Shown here one piece after another: positions 1 to 14,900 of a stretch of 64,000 nucleotides of DNA; positions within the stretch are counted from its first letter, which is position 1, and each line of letters begins with the position of its first letter. The stretch comes from Daphnia carinata (taxonomy: Eukaryota; Arthropoda; Branchiopoda; Diplostraca; Daphniidae). The notes under the pieces are model-generated. The model did not search any database, was not told the DNA's origin, and was given only the letters and a program-made list of their open reading frames with translations. The position numbers and the translations under genes are program-made. The stretch spans positions 7,872,971 through 7,936,970 of the forward strand of contig NC_081333.1 in NCBI RefSeq assembly GCF_022539665.2. The letters run 5' to 3'.

Positions 1-45
1 TCACCATCTGGATTTCCATTCTGCCATCATTTCTGGTGGTAGAAG

Positions 46-1099
46 ATGAACCCTCTAACGTAAGTAAAGTCGTGTCTTTGTACAAGGCACACAGTGTGAG
101 GCGGAACATAATATTCGTAAAGTATTTCACTGAATAATGTAGAGCTTATGGTCAAATTATCATGTTGTTTGAAGTTATTGTGACGTTTTGGAGTCAATTG
201 TGTGTTTTATACATAGGTATTTATCATAATTTTTCCAGGAATGTGAAAAACATCAAGAAACTTAGTGAGACGGAACTCAAGTATAACATATCTGGGAAGG
301 CTTCATGGCACTATCAATACAAAGACAGTGCTTGGATTTTTATTGGAGGATTACCTTATGACTTATCTGAGGGTGATGTCATCTGCATATTTTCACAGTA
401 GGTTTCATATTGTTAAAATCTGTTTTGTACTGTTTGTATGGACTGTTAACAGTGTGAATTGTTATGCAGGTATGGAGAGGTTGCTAACATCAATTTAGTG
501 AGAGACAGGGTTACTGGTAAATCTAAAGGCTTTTGTTTTTTATGCTATGAAGACCAGAGATCAACAATTCTGTCAGTTGATAACTTAAATAGTATCAAGG
601 TAACTTTTCAATAAACTTCATTGTATGTACGTGTTTCATTGCTTAAAAATTTCGTTAGGTCTGTGGAAGAACTCTGCGTGTCGATCACGTCGAGCAATAC
701 AAGATTCCTAAAGATCCCGACAAGCTCGATGAAGATGCATTGAGGATTCTCCAGGAAGGATGTGGTCCGGAATCGTCAGTCATTAAATCTTTAATGAATT
801 CCACTATCGGAAAGGATCTCGCGACACAAGAGAACACTTTAACAACCGAAGTTCAAGTTAAAAAAACAGAAATGAGTGTAGAATCACATCGCAGCAATGG
901 AGAGGGAAGAGGAAAAGAAAGGCGCCGTTCACGAAGCCCTAAACGTAGGCGCAGTGCTGAGAGGGACTACGCGGACTATAGAAGCCGACCATATGACAAA
1001 GAGAGGTCAAACCGTTATGATAAAACCAAGAAAAATAGGGAACATTCACCAAGGAGCGATCGATCGCGCGACAGGGACAAGAAACGTGAAAGACGTTGA
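46..1099 (+). CDS. RBMX2: RNA-binding motif protein X-linked 2 (RBMX2 orthologue)
   Basis: Nuclear pre-mRNA splicing protein of the RBMX2/Ist3 family, a component of the activated spliceosome (family knowledge). Four coding exons: 46-59, 239-397, 470-599, 659-1099, all GT-AG, total 744 nt, 247 aa. The protein opens MNPLT as in vertebrate RBMX2. One RRM follows (about residues 35-115) with an RNP2-like WIFIGGLPY and an RNP1-like KGFCFLCYED. The C-terminal third is an Arg/Ser/Lys/Asp-rich tail (RRRSRSPKRRR, repeated RDR), expected of splicing factors. The first coding exon is only 14 nt, so the start was chosen by its conserved N-terminus and the in-phase splice. It converges on the AspRS gene with about 215 bp between stop codons. 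Identification is strong. Confidence 0.93.
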
Positions 1100-1136
1100 T
1101 CGAACTATTATACTTTTTTCGTCTTCGTTCTTTTTG

Positions 1137-1142
1137 AATAAA
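1137..1142 (+). terminator. polyadenylation signal of RBMX2
   Basis: An AATAAA hexamer lies about 38 nt after the RBMX2 stop codon, at a usual distance for a poly(A) signal. It lies in the short gap to the convergent AspRS gene. Confidence 0.6.
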
Positions 1143-1313
1143 ATGTCATTTCAACGATATTGAATTATAGCATCAATGTAAAGTGAATTTAGTCATACTG
1201 TATTGCCGCATTAACAAAACCATGCAGGCATGTTTATCCAACGGGAAGAAACTGTACCAATCGCAGTAAGCTTTTTGGTGTGTTTCCTTGGATAATGGCA
1301 AAAACAAACCAAA

Positions 1314-3590
<2,277 letters not shown>

Positions 3591-5506
3591 TTTGTGATTT
3601 TCCTTAGACTGTAGATGTTTCTAGCAAGCCTGCTTTAAGGACAACAATTATGTTCCCAGAAACTCTGAGCACGAATTTATCTCAAAGCTCTCTAGCAGAA
3701 GGCAACTCGTGTAAAGAGAAATGACCGAGAGAGATAACAGAGGTAAGCGGGAGTGGGCGGAACTGAATGTAAAAAAGGGACATCTGTAGGGAGAATTTAG
3801 GAGCAGATCGCGGTTACCTAAAGGGCTCTTTCGTTAAGTAGAATGTGATTATAGGGGCCTTATTGTACTGTACTTTAAACTTTACCGTTCATATTTTAGA
3901 AGTTCACCATTGTCGTAACGTTTAGTATTGGAGGCTGAACGACATATGCAATTTCCTTCCTGGGGAGATGTTTTGTTCAAGGATGCAGCATTGGAATATG
4001 TTTATCATTCTATCCGGCTTGTATTTACTGCAAATATCGTACTCTAAAAGAAAAGCTGTGCAATGTGGCCATGTAGAGCCAGATTTGCGGAAACTGTGAA
4101 GCATGTGTTTCCGGTTACCATCAGGGCTAAACTAATCTAATGTTCACAACAGCGCAGTATTTTGCTTCAAACAAACGACGTTATTGCGTATACATCCTCC
4201 ATCTGTGCTGATTTTTACATAGTCTGGTTGCTCTGCAAACAGCAGTTTATTTCAGGTAAGTAGGCTACTACAAAATACTTTCATGCATAAACCTAGCGAC
4301 TGTTAAACTAAAAGATATTGTACATTCTATTAGTAAACCTCAATTCAACGTCCACAGTTTAATGGTTGGTTGCTGTAAATAACAAGATTTCATCTTCCGC
4401 CCAATTTAAAAACGGGGGTATCTTTCGGTAGAGACATATAATAGGAAACATTAGGGAGTTTTAGAAGCTTCAGCAATTTTTAAACGTTTTCTGAACCACT
4501 ATCGGAGTCTATTGTTTGTCCATGTGTATTTTTGCGCACAGGCCTCTAAGGTTGATACGAAGATAGCGAAGTACGTTTGACTTCAGCTACGAAACATGCA
4601 GAAAAACTCTGCCACAACAAACAGCTGTACATGAAGCGTAAACCATGCGAGTGAAGCGGTGTCTGGAATTTGTAAATGCAGTTCGCGACGATAGAATAAG
4701 CCATATTAGTGCGACCATTGTGAATTCTATCGTGGTCTGAACTTCATTGAGACCTATGTCTGTTCCAAAATCTGTCGTCTTAAGGGCTTATCTTAGAACT
4801 AGGGATACTGGTACCATATAGCAATGACCTTTTTAGACACCATTCAAATGACAAGCCATTCGCAAAATAAATTCGATAGTGCAACACTAGGTTGAATTAA
4901 GGAACGATGAAACTGTTTAGACGCTCATCAAGAAGAGGAGGATACGAAATCAATAGAAATTGCACGTATAACAGAAAGTACGACTGGGTAATGTGGTTTT
5001 CATCGAGAGCAAGCAGTCTGAGACGACGAATAAACGTGTTTGCAGAATTTCAGCAGCAATGATGGCGATTAGGCGAGAGACACATTACTCTGCAGAAATT
5101 TCAATATACAGTTACTTTCTGTTTGTTAACTGGTATTTGACTTACGAGGCACTTTTACTCTAAATTTATTTTCCAAAACAAATTTTGAAACTAGTGTAAC
5201 AGGGTCCCTAAGTAAGAGAAAGAGTTCAAACTTTTTTATCGCGTGTTTGCGATCACGGACACCTAATTTTGACAGGTGAGGAAGGCATAGTGCATTGGTA
5301 TCAAAGTCAAATAATGCAACACTAGGATAACTTTAGACATCACAAATACCATTCGAATACGAATGCAGATATGCTTCTATAGCGCTCAGTGAACTTCAAA
5401 CAATAGCTGTGGTCTTTGATGCAACTCTATCAACAACAATCTTATCGCATTGTCCTTCAAATGGGTAGTCGTGTTTATATCTTAGTAACGCACTGTGGTG
5501 GACAAG
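3591..5506. other. intergenic region between AspRS and the P5B ATPase
   Basis: About 1.9 kb between two divergent genes. No reading frame here looks conserved; those present are short and overlap on both strands. It should hold the AspRS promoter at its left end and the ATPase promoter and 5' UTR at its right end. The decamer CAACACTAGG occurs twice (near 4882 and 5318), without clear significance. Confidence 0.5.
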
Positions 5507-8500
5507 ATGTCTCCACAGACGGATGAAGTTGCGAGCAGCTCCAAAGAAAACTCTTTTAGAAAGCAAGGACGTGCAAAAACCAGCCATGAAGGTACAATAA
5601 TGTAGTAACTAATTGCGGCCACCTCTATTCAGCTTTTCTTTTCGAATGTGCACACCTGTCAGTGATGTCATATTGTTTGATTTACGTCTTATTATAATAG
5701 TTCTAACCCATTACTTTACCGCCTGATACTACTACTGCCTGATGTGCAATATTAACGATAATTTTAATTTAATTATGGTACTCAATATTTCATTAATACC
5801 TTCCTGATAAAGGTGCAGCAAGACGCAACAAAGGATTCACCAGGGCCGAAAGTTCCAGCCAGGATTCTCACTCCAGCGATAGTTCAGCGTCGCAGAACGT
5901 TGATGCTAAATATGTCAACCTAGGCGAGGAAGATCAAATGGTAAGCAGCATACCATCGTCCGTGTACAAAAACAAAGCAAATATTGGCTACGGTGCTGTG
6001 CATTGAATTACAAAATATTTCTCCCACGTGCAACGCAGGAAATCCACGGATACCGTCGGTCGGTTTTCTGGACTACAGTTACATGGTTTTTCATCGTCAT
6101 AACTGTTGGAATACTGCGGATGGTCTATCACTGGTTTCCGGAGTGGTTTCTGAACTGCACACATACAAAATGTCCCTTGGAAGTTGCCGAAAAGGTGTTG
6201 CTAGTGGTAAGTTGAAATGATATTTGACTGTTAAGAATTCAGAGCATTTAAAACGATAACGATTTTCTACCTTAAAAAAAATAGGAGATTTGCCAGGAAA
6301 AGTATAGGAAAATACATATTCGAACCATAATTCACCAGACAGCTCTGCAGGCTATGTAAGATGCTCAGCACATTCGACGCCAATCTAAAATGTTAAAACT
6401 TTCCTATGTTTTAATCTCGTATCCTTTCAGAACTGTTGCCAATCAGGAGGAACTTAGCACGAATAATAAAAATCACACCGAAGATCATGTCATGGAAGAG
6501 TTTAACAAAGCGACAGAAGCGTTGTCCCTTCCACTCCCGAATCCCGATGGCACGTTTAACGGCAAGTAACTTGTTGATGAATAACAGACGGAAATAACTT
6601 AACAATCACGTTCGGAAATTTTCTTTTTTTTAGAAGTAGAAAACATGCGTTTGTTTACCTGCAAGAAGTTGCGTTACGTATGGAACGAAAGGTCAAAAGA
6701 ATTCTTCAAACTTAAAAGCCTGGGCCCCGGAATACCAACTTCATCTCTCCACTGTCCGGATGCGCAACAAGGTCACGCCGGACTTTCCACCATCGAACAA
6801 CAGAAAAGGTAATTCCGTTTTTTGCACGAGAATATTAGGCATCGCAATGGCATTCAAAGTTTCAATTACATTTTACAGACGTGCAGTCTACGGAAGAAAT
6901 ACTATTTACGTACCAGTTAGACCGATTCTCGAGCTCCTCTTGCTTGAAGTCATTAATCCATTCTACATCTTCCAAGTTGCCTCAATTTTGATCTGGATTG
7001 CGATTTGGTACTACTTCTATGCTGCAGCCATTGCCGTAATGTCCATAGCTGGAATTATAATCACCATTAGCCAAACAAGAAAAGTAGCCACTAACTAACA
7101 ATAGTTATTTTGACGCATTGAGATCTAAAAAATGTCATCTCGTTTTTTTTTTTTACAGAACCAGCGAAAGCTCAGAAACACAGTTCGCGGTAATGATATT
7201 ATTACCGTGTGCAGGGGAAATGGAAATTACCACACCGTAAGAACGGAAGATCTAGTTCCAGGAGATGTAATGGTAATTCCACCAGCGGGCTGCGTCTTGC
7301 ATTGCGACGCCGTTCTTCTTTTTGGCACCTGTATCGTCAATGAAAGCATGTTAACAGGTAGGATAAATCCATTTTCGTTAATTTAAAAATATTAATTGAC
7401 CACTAATAAAGGTGAATCGGTTCCTGTGACTAAAACGCCACTGCCAATGAGGAACGATGTCCTTTACAACCCGAAAGAACACGCAAGACATACTTTATTC
7501 AGCGGTACCCGCGTAGTCCAAACTCGCTTTTACGACGACGAAAAGGTGCTTTGCATTTCCCACATTTCCTATTTACGTTAAATTATCATAAACAACTAGC
7601 AAGCGCGTTCATATTAGGTGATGGCGGTTGTTACAGCGACTGGCTTTCTGACTGCTAAAGGGACACTTGTATCTTCGATCATGTACCCTCCACCTGCAGA
7701 CTATAAATTCGAAAGAGACAGCTACAAGTTTATCGGATTTTTGGCTTCTTTAGCCTCAATCGGATTCATCTACAGCACGGTTACAAAGGTAAACGTCTTT
7801 CTTAAAAAAGACGTGGATGAAACACGATGTTTGATGTAGATGTACCGATCATTTAGATCATGAATGGTGACACTGGCTTGCAAGTCATTCTACACAGCTT
7901 TGACTTGATTACTGTCTGCGTTCCTCCCGCACTACCTGCCGCAATGGCGGCTGGAATTATCTTAGCTCAAAGACGACTTGAGTTGCGAAATATCTTTTGC
8001 ATATCACCAAGAGCAATCAACGTATCAGGTATTCTGCATAAACGACTTACCTCCCATTATTTCCGAGCAGTGCTTTGACATCTGGATGTCGATGAACAGG
8101 ATCCATCAATTGTGTTTGCTTCGATAAAACTGGAACTTTAACCGAAGAAGGCTTGGATCTCTGGGGTGTAGTGCCGGTTGCCAGAATTGCCAATTTCCTT
8201 CGTGTTCTTTCACCAGTCACGAGTAAGTGAATAGCGATAGTTCTAAGGGAAATTCCAAGTATACATAATTATTTGTCCTTAATCATTTCGAAAGAACCTT
8301 GTACACTACCTGGGGCCGTGTCTACGGTGACTGGAAGCGAGATGAGCCACGAAGATCCAAAGAAGGAACTACCTTATTTGCTGTTTAAAGGGATGGCTAC
8401 TTGCCATTCATTAACCATCATTGATGGCACTTTGAACGGCGATCCCCTTGATCTTAAAGTAATAAACCGTTCGTTTTACCTGTGGCGAATATAGATAGGA

Positions 8501-11087
8501 AAAAAGCCATAATAAAACATGATTATTCTGTAGATGTTTGAATCGACCGGATGGAATTTGATAGAGCCATCACATGACGACACTCACAAATATGACAATC
8601 TCTGCCCAACAGTTGTGACGTGGACTCCGAACGAAGGCGACAAACATTCCAAAGTATTCAATTTGGTGTAGTTGTGCATAAGACGAGCTAATTGCAACTA
8701 ACAAATTTACAGGTGGAAGTGGGAATTGTCAGACAGTTCCCCTTTAGTTCTGCTCTACAACGAATGGTATGGCTACTTTACATTGCTATAAAACGATCTT
8801 CTTCTTTTAAATAGTGTTATTGTAGGCTGTCTTATGCAAAGAAATGGGAAAAGATCAAATGCACTTCTTCTGTAAAGGATCACCTGAGATGATTCAGTCC
8901 TTATCGCTTCCCGAAACTGGTAGGTTACGTTATTACATTCACGCAAACTACTAATTAACCATTAAACCGTAAACAGTGCCTGAAAATTATAATAAGCTGT
9001 TGGAATCATACACCAAGCAAGGATTCCGCGTCATCGCTCTTGGCCATCGCTTGGTAGAATCCCAGTCCATCAATAAGCTGCAAAAAGTTCAGAGAGAAGA
9101 TTTAGAACACGGATTAACATTTCTGGGTACGTTATTAAACTGACCTCCGTACAAGAAATTTCATTTCAACTGTCGGACATGGAACAGGTCTTGTCGTCTT
9201 GGAGAACAGATTGAAGCCTGATAGTGCCGAAGTCTTAGCCGAATTGGCCTCTGCTGCTGTGCGAACCATTATGGTTACTGGTACAAAAATAGTCATTTAT
9301 CATATAAAGGATGCTGTTTAAATATTTTTTGTAATCTAGGTGACAACTTACTCACGGCCATCAGCGTTGCTCGAGGTGAGTTATGACGTAGCTCTTGAAA
9401 TCACGAAAAGTCCTGATATTTGAATTTGAATTCCGCGCTTCAGATTGTGAGATGGTAGGAGAAAACGAAGAAATTGTCATTGTCAATTGCGATGAAACAA
9501 CGCTTTCTGAAGATAAGCCTCGCCTAACTTTTACTTTAGCAGAAAAAGTATCTCGTCAGGTACGTATTCAAAAAATGATTTGGCAAAAGTGGAATTTCTT
9601 GTAAAACATTCACCTTTAATTGAATGAAATAGCTGACTGGTAGTCCAACTGCAACACGAGCAAATTTGAGTATTGCTGAAGATGTCATCTTAAGTATGCC
9701 GGACGCGGTGAGAACAGCATAGCCATATTTCTGCACAAGTTCGTGTTGTAATAGAATCATGGTTCTTCTCCATTCTTTAAAAGGGGACCCATTATGGCCG
9801 CTATCACTTAGCAATTACCGGAAAAAGTTGGTCAGTTATCCAAGAACACTATCCCGAACTGATACCGAACTCTGTCGTTAAAGGAACAATCTTCGCCAGG
9901 ATGTCACCTGATCAGAAACAGCAATTAGTGACTGCATTGCAAAAGACTGGCTATTTCGTTGGTCAGTTATCTTTAAAGAATACTTACGGAATTCACAATA
10001 ATTTGAACTTCAAATTCTTTTCTCACAGGAATGTGTGGTGATGGAGCTAATGATTGCGGTGCTCTGAAAGCAGCTCACGCTGGAATCGCCCTGACCGACT
10101 CGGAAGCATCGGTAGCGTCTCCTTTTACATCGAAAGAGCCCAGTATTTCTTGCGTACCCGAGCTCATTCGTCAGGGCCGTTGCGCTTTGGTCACTTCTTT
10201 CGGCATTTTCAACTACATGGCTATCTACGCATTGATTCAATTCTTTTCCGTCATGATCCTTTTCGAAGTGGGAACAAATTTGTCAGATTTCCAATTCCTT
10301 TACGTCGATTTCTTCATCATTTGTTCTCTTTCGGCTTTCTTCGGACAAACGCAACCTTACCCGGGAAAACTCTTTAAACGTCCTCCTTTAACATCTCTCT
10401 TGTCTCTGCCTCCAGTTGGATCGCTTGTCATTCAAGCGGCAATTATCTTGTTAATACAACTCACGAGCTTGTTCGTAACGCAGCAACAAGATTGGTTCGT
10501 GCCGTACTTGAACATCACGAATGGAACTTTGGGCACGGAATTAGCCGAGTACGCCTGTAGCGAAAACTACGCCGTGGTCGGTGTCTCGTTTAGCCAGTAC
10601 ATTTTCTTGGCTTTGGCTTACTCGAAAGGTAAACCGTACAGGAAAATGTTCTTGACAAATTATGGATTCACAGCTTCGTTGGCCATCTGGACCGGATTTT
10701 CTTTATATCTACTCATCGAACCAAACGACTATTTCAAAGAACTCTTTGAACTAGAAATGCCACCGGAATTTTCCTTCCGGTTCGTCATCGTTGGCTTCTC
10801 TATTCTTCAGGTGAGTTCTGCTTTTGTTCTTTCTTCCACTCTTTTGCGTGGTTCATGAAATTGAAACTCAATTTCAGGTAGCACTTTGTTTACTGATTGA
10901 AGCGTTTTTGGTTGATCGAGGACTTCTGGCTATGATGAATTCGTCTTGGTGGCTAAAGTTACGACCTCGTCAAGAAATGTACCTGGAAGTCGAAGAAAAA
11001 CTGTCCACATCGCGATGGCCGCTCGTTAGCAATTACGATGAAGAACCACCTCCAGAAGCCCTTTCAGCACTCCGGGCAAAATCTTGA
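5507..11087 (+). CDS. P5B-type cation/polyamine-transporting ATPase, ATP13A2/ATP13A3 group
   Basis: P-type ATPase of subfamily P5B. Animal members export polyamines from late endosomes and lysosomes (family knowledge). Many exons with short introns run from an ATG at 5507 ([12 protein letters not shown]) to a TGA at 11085. Landmarks in order: N-terminal [13 protein letters not shown] segment with hydrophobic hairpin (6039-6206); a CPLEVAEK segment; actuator-domain [14 protein letters not shown] (about 7345-7430); membrane motif [11 protein letters not shown] (about 7925-7953), the PPALP signature of P5B as opposed to P5A; phosphorylation site [17 protein letters not shown] (about 8113); nucleotide-domain KGMATCHSL and [12 protein letters not shown]; hinge [13 protein letters not shown] (10031); and several C-terminal membrane segments ending about 10,890. 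Exons checked from 8100 to 10030 join in phase. The 6556-6650 junction is ambiguous (see findings). The sequence cannot tell ATP13A2 from ATP13A3. Confidence 0.93.
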
Positions 11088-11918
11088 GGGAGCCACATTT
11101 CACGAATGGTTCACAATTGCCGTTTTTTTTCTAAATCAACTATAACTTATGCATATGTAAAGAAATTTCATGCGCCAGCTCCACTGCTTTACAGCATGAA
11201 ATTCTTTACGCCGGGTGGTGGGTGATTTGATGGGTCTACTCTTTGGCCATCATTAAAATAACCATTTAGCTCTTTTTCTTGTTTTTTGCATGGCTAGAAG
11301 ATTAAGAAGAAAAGATATCATGTTATATCCTATTTTAACTAGGGCAGAAATCATATAACTTTAGTATCTGCAGCACTTCAAGGGATTTAAAAAAATACAT
11401 ATTACTTAATTTTATATCAACTGTGTACATTTAATTATTTCGACGCATACCGTACAGATCAATGTCGTTTCTTATTTACAGCAAAGGGGGTGGGCTGTTG
11501 CTTTCCGGGCCCTACAGTCAGGCAGAAAATCAACAAGCATATTATTTATAAAAAAAGACAGTTAAAATGTCAAAATTTGCAGTTAAATCACTTGGCCCCG
11601 CAAAATGGGGAGAGGGGATTATTCACATGATAAACCTTCAGTTATCCCAGGAATGTTTTTTAAGGCTCAGAAAGGAGAAAGGCGTCGATCAAGTGCTCAA
11701 ACGCATTCAAAAATAAAAGAGACTTGAAGGAACGATGCCTTTGATAGTGCAATCACAGCTCTGCTCCGGCAGATATCGATTGATTCGAATTTAAGGAATA
11801 ATTAATGGTTGTAACATCTCGAATGTACAAGTACAGTAAAAACGTACAATCCCCCGAAATCCATTGACGGGATCTTTCTCTGGAAGTTTCCTACGTCGTA
11901 AAAAGAAAATAAAAGTGA
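11088..11918. other. intergenic region, ATPase 3' end and furrowed-like 3' UTR
   Basis: About 830 bp between convergent genes. No coding evidence; it is AT-rich and presumably holds both 3' UTRs. Confidence 0.5.
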
Positions 11919-14900
11919 TTACGCCATTACGAAACCGTTGACAGTGACGCCGTTGACGGTGACTCCCGGAAGAGGTGAAGGTGGCGGCGAACTGTTGGAA
12001 GCCGGAAGAGGTTGGATCGCTCGGTTCTTCCGGGTGCTCGCCGTATCCTCATAAGTTAGATCGTACATGTGATGGTTCTCTCCTGGTAGGTGCTCGTAGA
12101 TGTCATTGGTGCTCGAATAGAGACTATTTCCGTTGAGACTGACGGGCAGCGTCTGCATCTGATGATTATGTGAATAGATGGGCGATTGATGGCCTACGGG
12201 GCTAGAGAAATGCGTTTGCGGTGTCGGTGGCAACGGGATGTTGGGTGGGACCATCGTCACGGCCTGCTTCTTGTTGTTTCCGGCCGAGCCATTCTGTTTG
12301 ACGTTGGGTGCGTCCCAGATCCAGGAACCTCGTTTCCTGTTGAAAATACATCAGGGTCAATCCTTGCGTGGAATCAGAATGAACTATGAGAATATTGTTG
12401 GTCTTACACTTTGCAATAAAAGAGCGCAATGATGACGAAGAGGACCAAGACGATTCCAGTTCCAACACCAATCCACACTCCTGATCCACTAGTTTGTCTT
12501 CCGGATGACAAACTATCCAGTCCGTTGTCTTGTAGAGGAGTTATTGCTTTGCCTTCTTCTGTATAATAAAGAAATATTTCCTCGTGAAAGATAAATTTGA
12601 TTGAAATGGAAATACAATTCACTTGATTTTTACCTATGCATAGCGGGATAAGACCAGCCCATCGACCATCAGCACCGCACTTCCGGCTGAAATGCCCTGA
12701 TCGCTGGAAACTGGGTAGACAATGATATTCCGCTACGCTACCGAATATGGTAGTGCCATTAACGAGGAAGACACGGCCATTTTCAACTTCTTCCGGTTGA
12801 CTGCAATCCACCCCTGGAAATTAAATTGTTTATTGCATATTTCAACATGACACTATATTTCAAAATCTTACATTCACAATCGGGTTGACTTCCTTCCCAA
12901 AGACCAGAAATCAGGCACTTGCGTGAAGATTGGCCAACAAGTCGTCGACCTTCGTGGCAACTGTACACAGCCTGACTACCCACGGTTGATGACATAACAG
13001 TTACCAAGACGCCAGAGTCATCAGCAGCTGCGGGAGCAGCACAGGTAATTTCTAGAATAACCAAAAAATTAAAATCTGCTCATTCAAAACTTCACGCTCG
13101 ATTCACGAATACCTTTGCAGTTGGGCGGAGAGCCACTCCACGAGCCATTTTCTAAACACATGCGACGTTCAAAGCCTTCTAGCTTGTAATTTGTTTCACA
13201 AGCGTACTGAGCATAAGAAGATAGGTAAGTCGTGTTGCCCGGAAGACTAACGGTTCCATGGGCAGTTTCTTCCGGCGATCCGCAATCGACAACTGTCAGT
13301 TTGCAAAACAATTTTTTATCAATTAACCCAGTTGAGCAATATAAAAGGATTTTCTTACATGTGCAGACAGCGACTTCACCGGTCCACTGACCGGATTCAT
13401 CACAAGTGCGGGAATTTTTGCCATCCAACCGGAACCCACGTTCGCACTTGTAGATAACATTCGAACCGATACGGAATGTACTGCTGGAAGAGGTTTCACC
13501 GCGATCCGAATTACGCAACAGCGTGACAGCGCGTAGGCGATCCGAGCTGGAAATGCTAAGCACAACCCCATCCGGCCGTTCCGGCATCGGACAGCGGATT
13601 TCGCGGCATTGCGGAGCAACACCAGACCATTTTCCATCTTCTCCGCAGATCCGTGATGATGAAGATCCTTCCAGTCGATAATTTTGAATGCAGTCGTAAA
13701 CCACTTCGCTGCCGAGATGGGACGTTCCATTGATGTAATGAACTTGGCCGTTAGCGATCTCAGTCAGCGCACCGCAGTCGATATCTGTTACAAGCGAATA
13801 CGTAACGCAATTAGCTTCTGCTCATTAAGCAACAACATTTGCAAATGACTCACAAGTGCAAGTGGGTGCTGAATCGGACCAAAAACCTGTGCGGAGACAC
13901 TTTCTCTTTGAATCCCCGCTCATCAGATGGCCCTTTTCGCAATAGTAGCGAATCTCCCTGTGGATGGTGAAATCGGTTCCAGTGACGTAACTACCAGCTG
14001 GAATATCCGGCTCTTCACATTCGATTACTAACCAACGACAAGAGTAAAACACTGCTTTAAAAATAAAGTGTCAAAATACAGTCTTACGTTTGCACGATGG
14101 TGTAGTAGATGACCAACTGCCATCCTCTTGACACAACCGAGTGTTGCGTCCTTGCAAGCGATAATCAGATCCGCATGTATACGTAGCCTGGCTGGAAAAC
14201 GTAGTAGTACCATTGACAAGCCAGACAGAACCATGTTCAGGTTCGGGTGGCGGCCCACAATCGACAAATTGGCACGTAGGTGGAGAAGCAGACCAAGTAC
14301 CACCAAGTAGACAGGTAAGAACCTTTGTACCAACCAATTTATGACCCAATTGGCAAGAATACGTAGCCGTATCGTTTGCTTTGAGACCCGACACGGCTAT
14401 CGCACCGCGTTCGAATGGGGGCAATTCCGGACAGCGTCCATCTGAAAATACGCCATTAATATTAATTAGAGCAGTAAAGGAAAAAAAATAAAAGACGTAA
14501 ATCTGGAACTGAATATACATACATAAACACTTTGGTTCCTCTGGTTCCCAATTGCCTTCCGTAGCGCAAACGCGCTGGTTTGTTCCGACGAGCGTGTAAT
14601 TTTCGGCACAAGTATATTTGACGCTAGCACCGAAAGTAGTGCGGCCATCAACAATAATCAACTCACCGTCCTTGATGCCTTTTAATGGACCGCAATCCAC
14701 GTCTATTGAATGAAAAGCTCATTAGATTTTATTCTAACGGAAAATAACCACAAAAGAGCTGATAATGCTTCACGTTTGCAAGTAGGTGATTCGTCGCTCC
14801 AAAGGCCATTGGGTTGGCACGATCTGGTGGTTGGGCCTAAAGTCACGCTACCCGTCGGACATCGATACTCGATCGAAGCGCCCATTGTATAATTTTTGCC

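Noticed and set aside
13323..14333. Alternative-frame minus-strand ORFs over the sushi exons
   Set aside because: They overlap exons whose other frame encodes sushi domains with regular Cys spacing.
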